In this document: piece by piece, positions 7,687 through 8,496 of the stretch
Numbering within the stretch: the stretch's first letter is position 1
Layout of the letters: each line of letters starts with the position of its first letter
Assembly (NCBI GenBank): GCA_034678415.1
Contig: JAXDBV010000249.1
Coordinates: forward strand, 1 to 8,496
Length of the DNA stretch: 8,496 bases
Direction: 5' to 3'
From: JAXDBV01 sp034678415
GTDB taxonomy: Bacteria > Bacteroidota > Bacteroidia > Bacteroidales > VadinHA17
Translations under genes and position numbers: made by a program
Notes under the pieces: model-generated
What the model saw: the letters and a program-made list of their open reading frames with translations, nothing else
What the model was told of the DNA's origin: nothing
Databases searched by the model: none

Positions 7687-7719
7687 CAAATATGATGATT
7701 TTTTCATATAAAACACAAC
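7687..7719 (-). promoter_or_regulatory. Possible promoter for the ChaN-like gene
   Basis: On the minus strand CATATTTG (7694-7687) matches seven of the eight positions defined by TAnnTTTG. Two near-matches to the -33 TTTG lie at acceptable spacing: TGTG (7717-7714, spacer 19) and GTTG (7719-7716, spacer 21). The implied transcription start is near 7680, leaving a very short A/T-rich leader before the ATG at 7664. No Shine-Dalgarno sequence is seen. Confidence 0.4.
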
Positions 7720-7900
7720 AGGAATGGCTTCAGGACGAAAACCCGGGAAGGAGGAATTTGAATTGAATTACGAAATAGTCGAAAATTGTCATGGTTGCCT
7801 TATTAACATATAATACTGATCATGAGCTAATTCCACAATAGATGAAAGCAGCCGGATGTATACATAATTTGTTGAGTCGAAATTGCCAAAAAAAAATATT

Positions 7901-7908
7901 TATATTTG
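7901..7908 (+). promoter_or_regulatory. Possible -7 element for the acyl-CoA synthetase gene
   Basis: TATATTTG matches the Bacteroidota -7 consensus TAnnTTTG exactly and lies 22 bases before the ATG at 7931, which would give a leader of roughly 15 bases. No TTTG-like -33 box sits 19-21 bases upstream; the nearest exact TTTG (7868-7871) is 29 bases away. The call is therefore tentative. Confidence 0.4.
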
Positions 7909-7930
7909 ACAATCACCAGCACAAAAAATT

Positions 7931-8496
7931 ATGGAAATAAAAAGAACGTTTGACATTCTCCGGTATTGCAAGGAGACGTATCCGCCCAAGGATGATATGT
8001 TGGCTGTCAGAAAGAACGGGCAATGGGTACAATACACTGTTGATCAGTATATTGACATGGTTGACCAGGTGAGCTACGGATTGCTTGCCCTGGGTCTTGA
8101 CAAGGGTGACAAGGCGGCCCTCATATCCAATAATCGTCCTGAATGGAATTTCGTCGATATGGGCATGAGCCAGGCAGGCGTGGTCAGTGTTCCGATTTAT
8201 CCCACCATCAGTGCGGATGAATACCTGTATATTCTGGAACATGCCGAGCCAAAAGTTGTCTTTGTATCGGACAAGGGTCTTTACCAGAAACTGAAGCCGA
8301 TCGTTGAGAAGATCGCATCCATACGGATGATGTATACCTTTAACGAAGTTGAAGGAGCCCCTAACTGGAAGGAAATGCTCGAACTGGGAAGGCAGAACGC
8401 GGTGAAGCACCGGGCCAGACTGGAGGAGATCAGGAACAGTATCCAGTCCGGAGACATGGTCACCCTGATCTATACCTCAGGCACCACAGGATTCCC
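7931..8496 (+). CDS. Long-chain acyl-CoA synthetase (AMP-binding family), N-terminal part, cut by window edge
   Basis: An open frame from the ATG at 7931 runs for 188 codons to the right edge without a stop. It is the N-terminal part of an ANL-superfamily adenylate-forming enzyme, most like FadD/FAA1-type long-chain acyl-CoA synthetases, which activate fatty acids with ATP and then CoA. Visible family features are LGLDKGDKAALISNNRPEW (55-73), an AGVVSVPIYPTISADEYLYI stretch (82-101), an EHAEPKVVFVSD segment (103-114) and the phosphate-binding A3 motif YTSGTTGF at 181-188, cut where PKG should follow. Family members are usually near 600 residues, so roughly two thirds is missing. The start is supported by the -7 element 22 bases upstream and by the A-rich leader; there is no Shine-Dalgarno sequence. 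The acyl-chain preference cannot be judged. Confidence 0.92.
   Translation, partial: MEIKRTFDILRYCKETYPPKDDMLAVRKNGQWVQYTVDQYIDMVDQVSYGLLALGLDKGDKAALISNNRPEWNFVDMGMSQAGVVSVPIYPTISADEYLYILEHAEPKVVFVSDKGLYQKLKPIVEKIASIRMMYTFNEVEGAPNWKEMLELGRQNAVKHRARLEEIRNSIQSGDMVTLIYTSGTTGF

Noticed and set aside
7913..8410. A 165-codon minus-strand open frame opposite the acyl-CoA synthetase start
   Set aside because: The plus frame has the AMP-binding signatures through this stretch; the antisense frame shows no family features.

Overview
The window looks like a chromosomal stretch from a member of the Bacteroidota, probably Bacteroidales or a close relative. Four things point there. The AlaRS, M23 peptidase and ChaN-like sequences match my recollection of that group. 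The legible promoters fit the Bacteroidota pattern (TAnnTTTG at -7, a TTTG-like box about 20 bases upstream). Start codons lack Shine-Dalgarno sequences and follow A/T-rich leaders. The intergenic DNA is AT-rich beside moderate-GC genes. All of this is inference from reading, with no database search.

Left block (1-3753), all on the minus strand. In the direction of transcription it holds a membrane-anchored M23 (LytM-type) peptidase, a CapA/PgsA-type calcineurin-like phosphoesterase-fold protein, a secreted beta-propeller of the PQQ-like repeat family, and the first 11 codons of what is probably a MerR-family regulator cut by the left edge. A clear intrinsic terminator follows the M23 gene and lies almost against the CapA start. 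The CapA and propeller genes are 17 bases apart and are probably co-transcribed.

Centre (3754-6527). A 149-base AT-rich divergent region separates the M23 gene from a full-length alaS (874 aa) on the plus strand. It carries a readable Bacteroidota promoter for the M23 gene but no comparable match for alaS.

Right block (6528-8496). A 267-base gap with several short inverted repeats lies between alaS and a convergent ChaN-like gene on the minus strand. A second divergent region, with a -7 element on each strand, leads to the start of a plus-strand acyl-CoA synthetase (AMP-binding family) that runs off the right edge inside its ATP-binding motif.

Most genes are housekeeping: tRNA charging, peptidoglycan remodelling and fatty-acid activation. 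The accessory-looking part is the CapA plus beta-propeller pair between the M23 gene and the MerR-like gene. I see no CRISPR array, transposase, tRNA, rRNA, phage gene or recognisable defence system, and nothing I could honestly call a new system.
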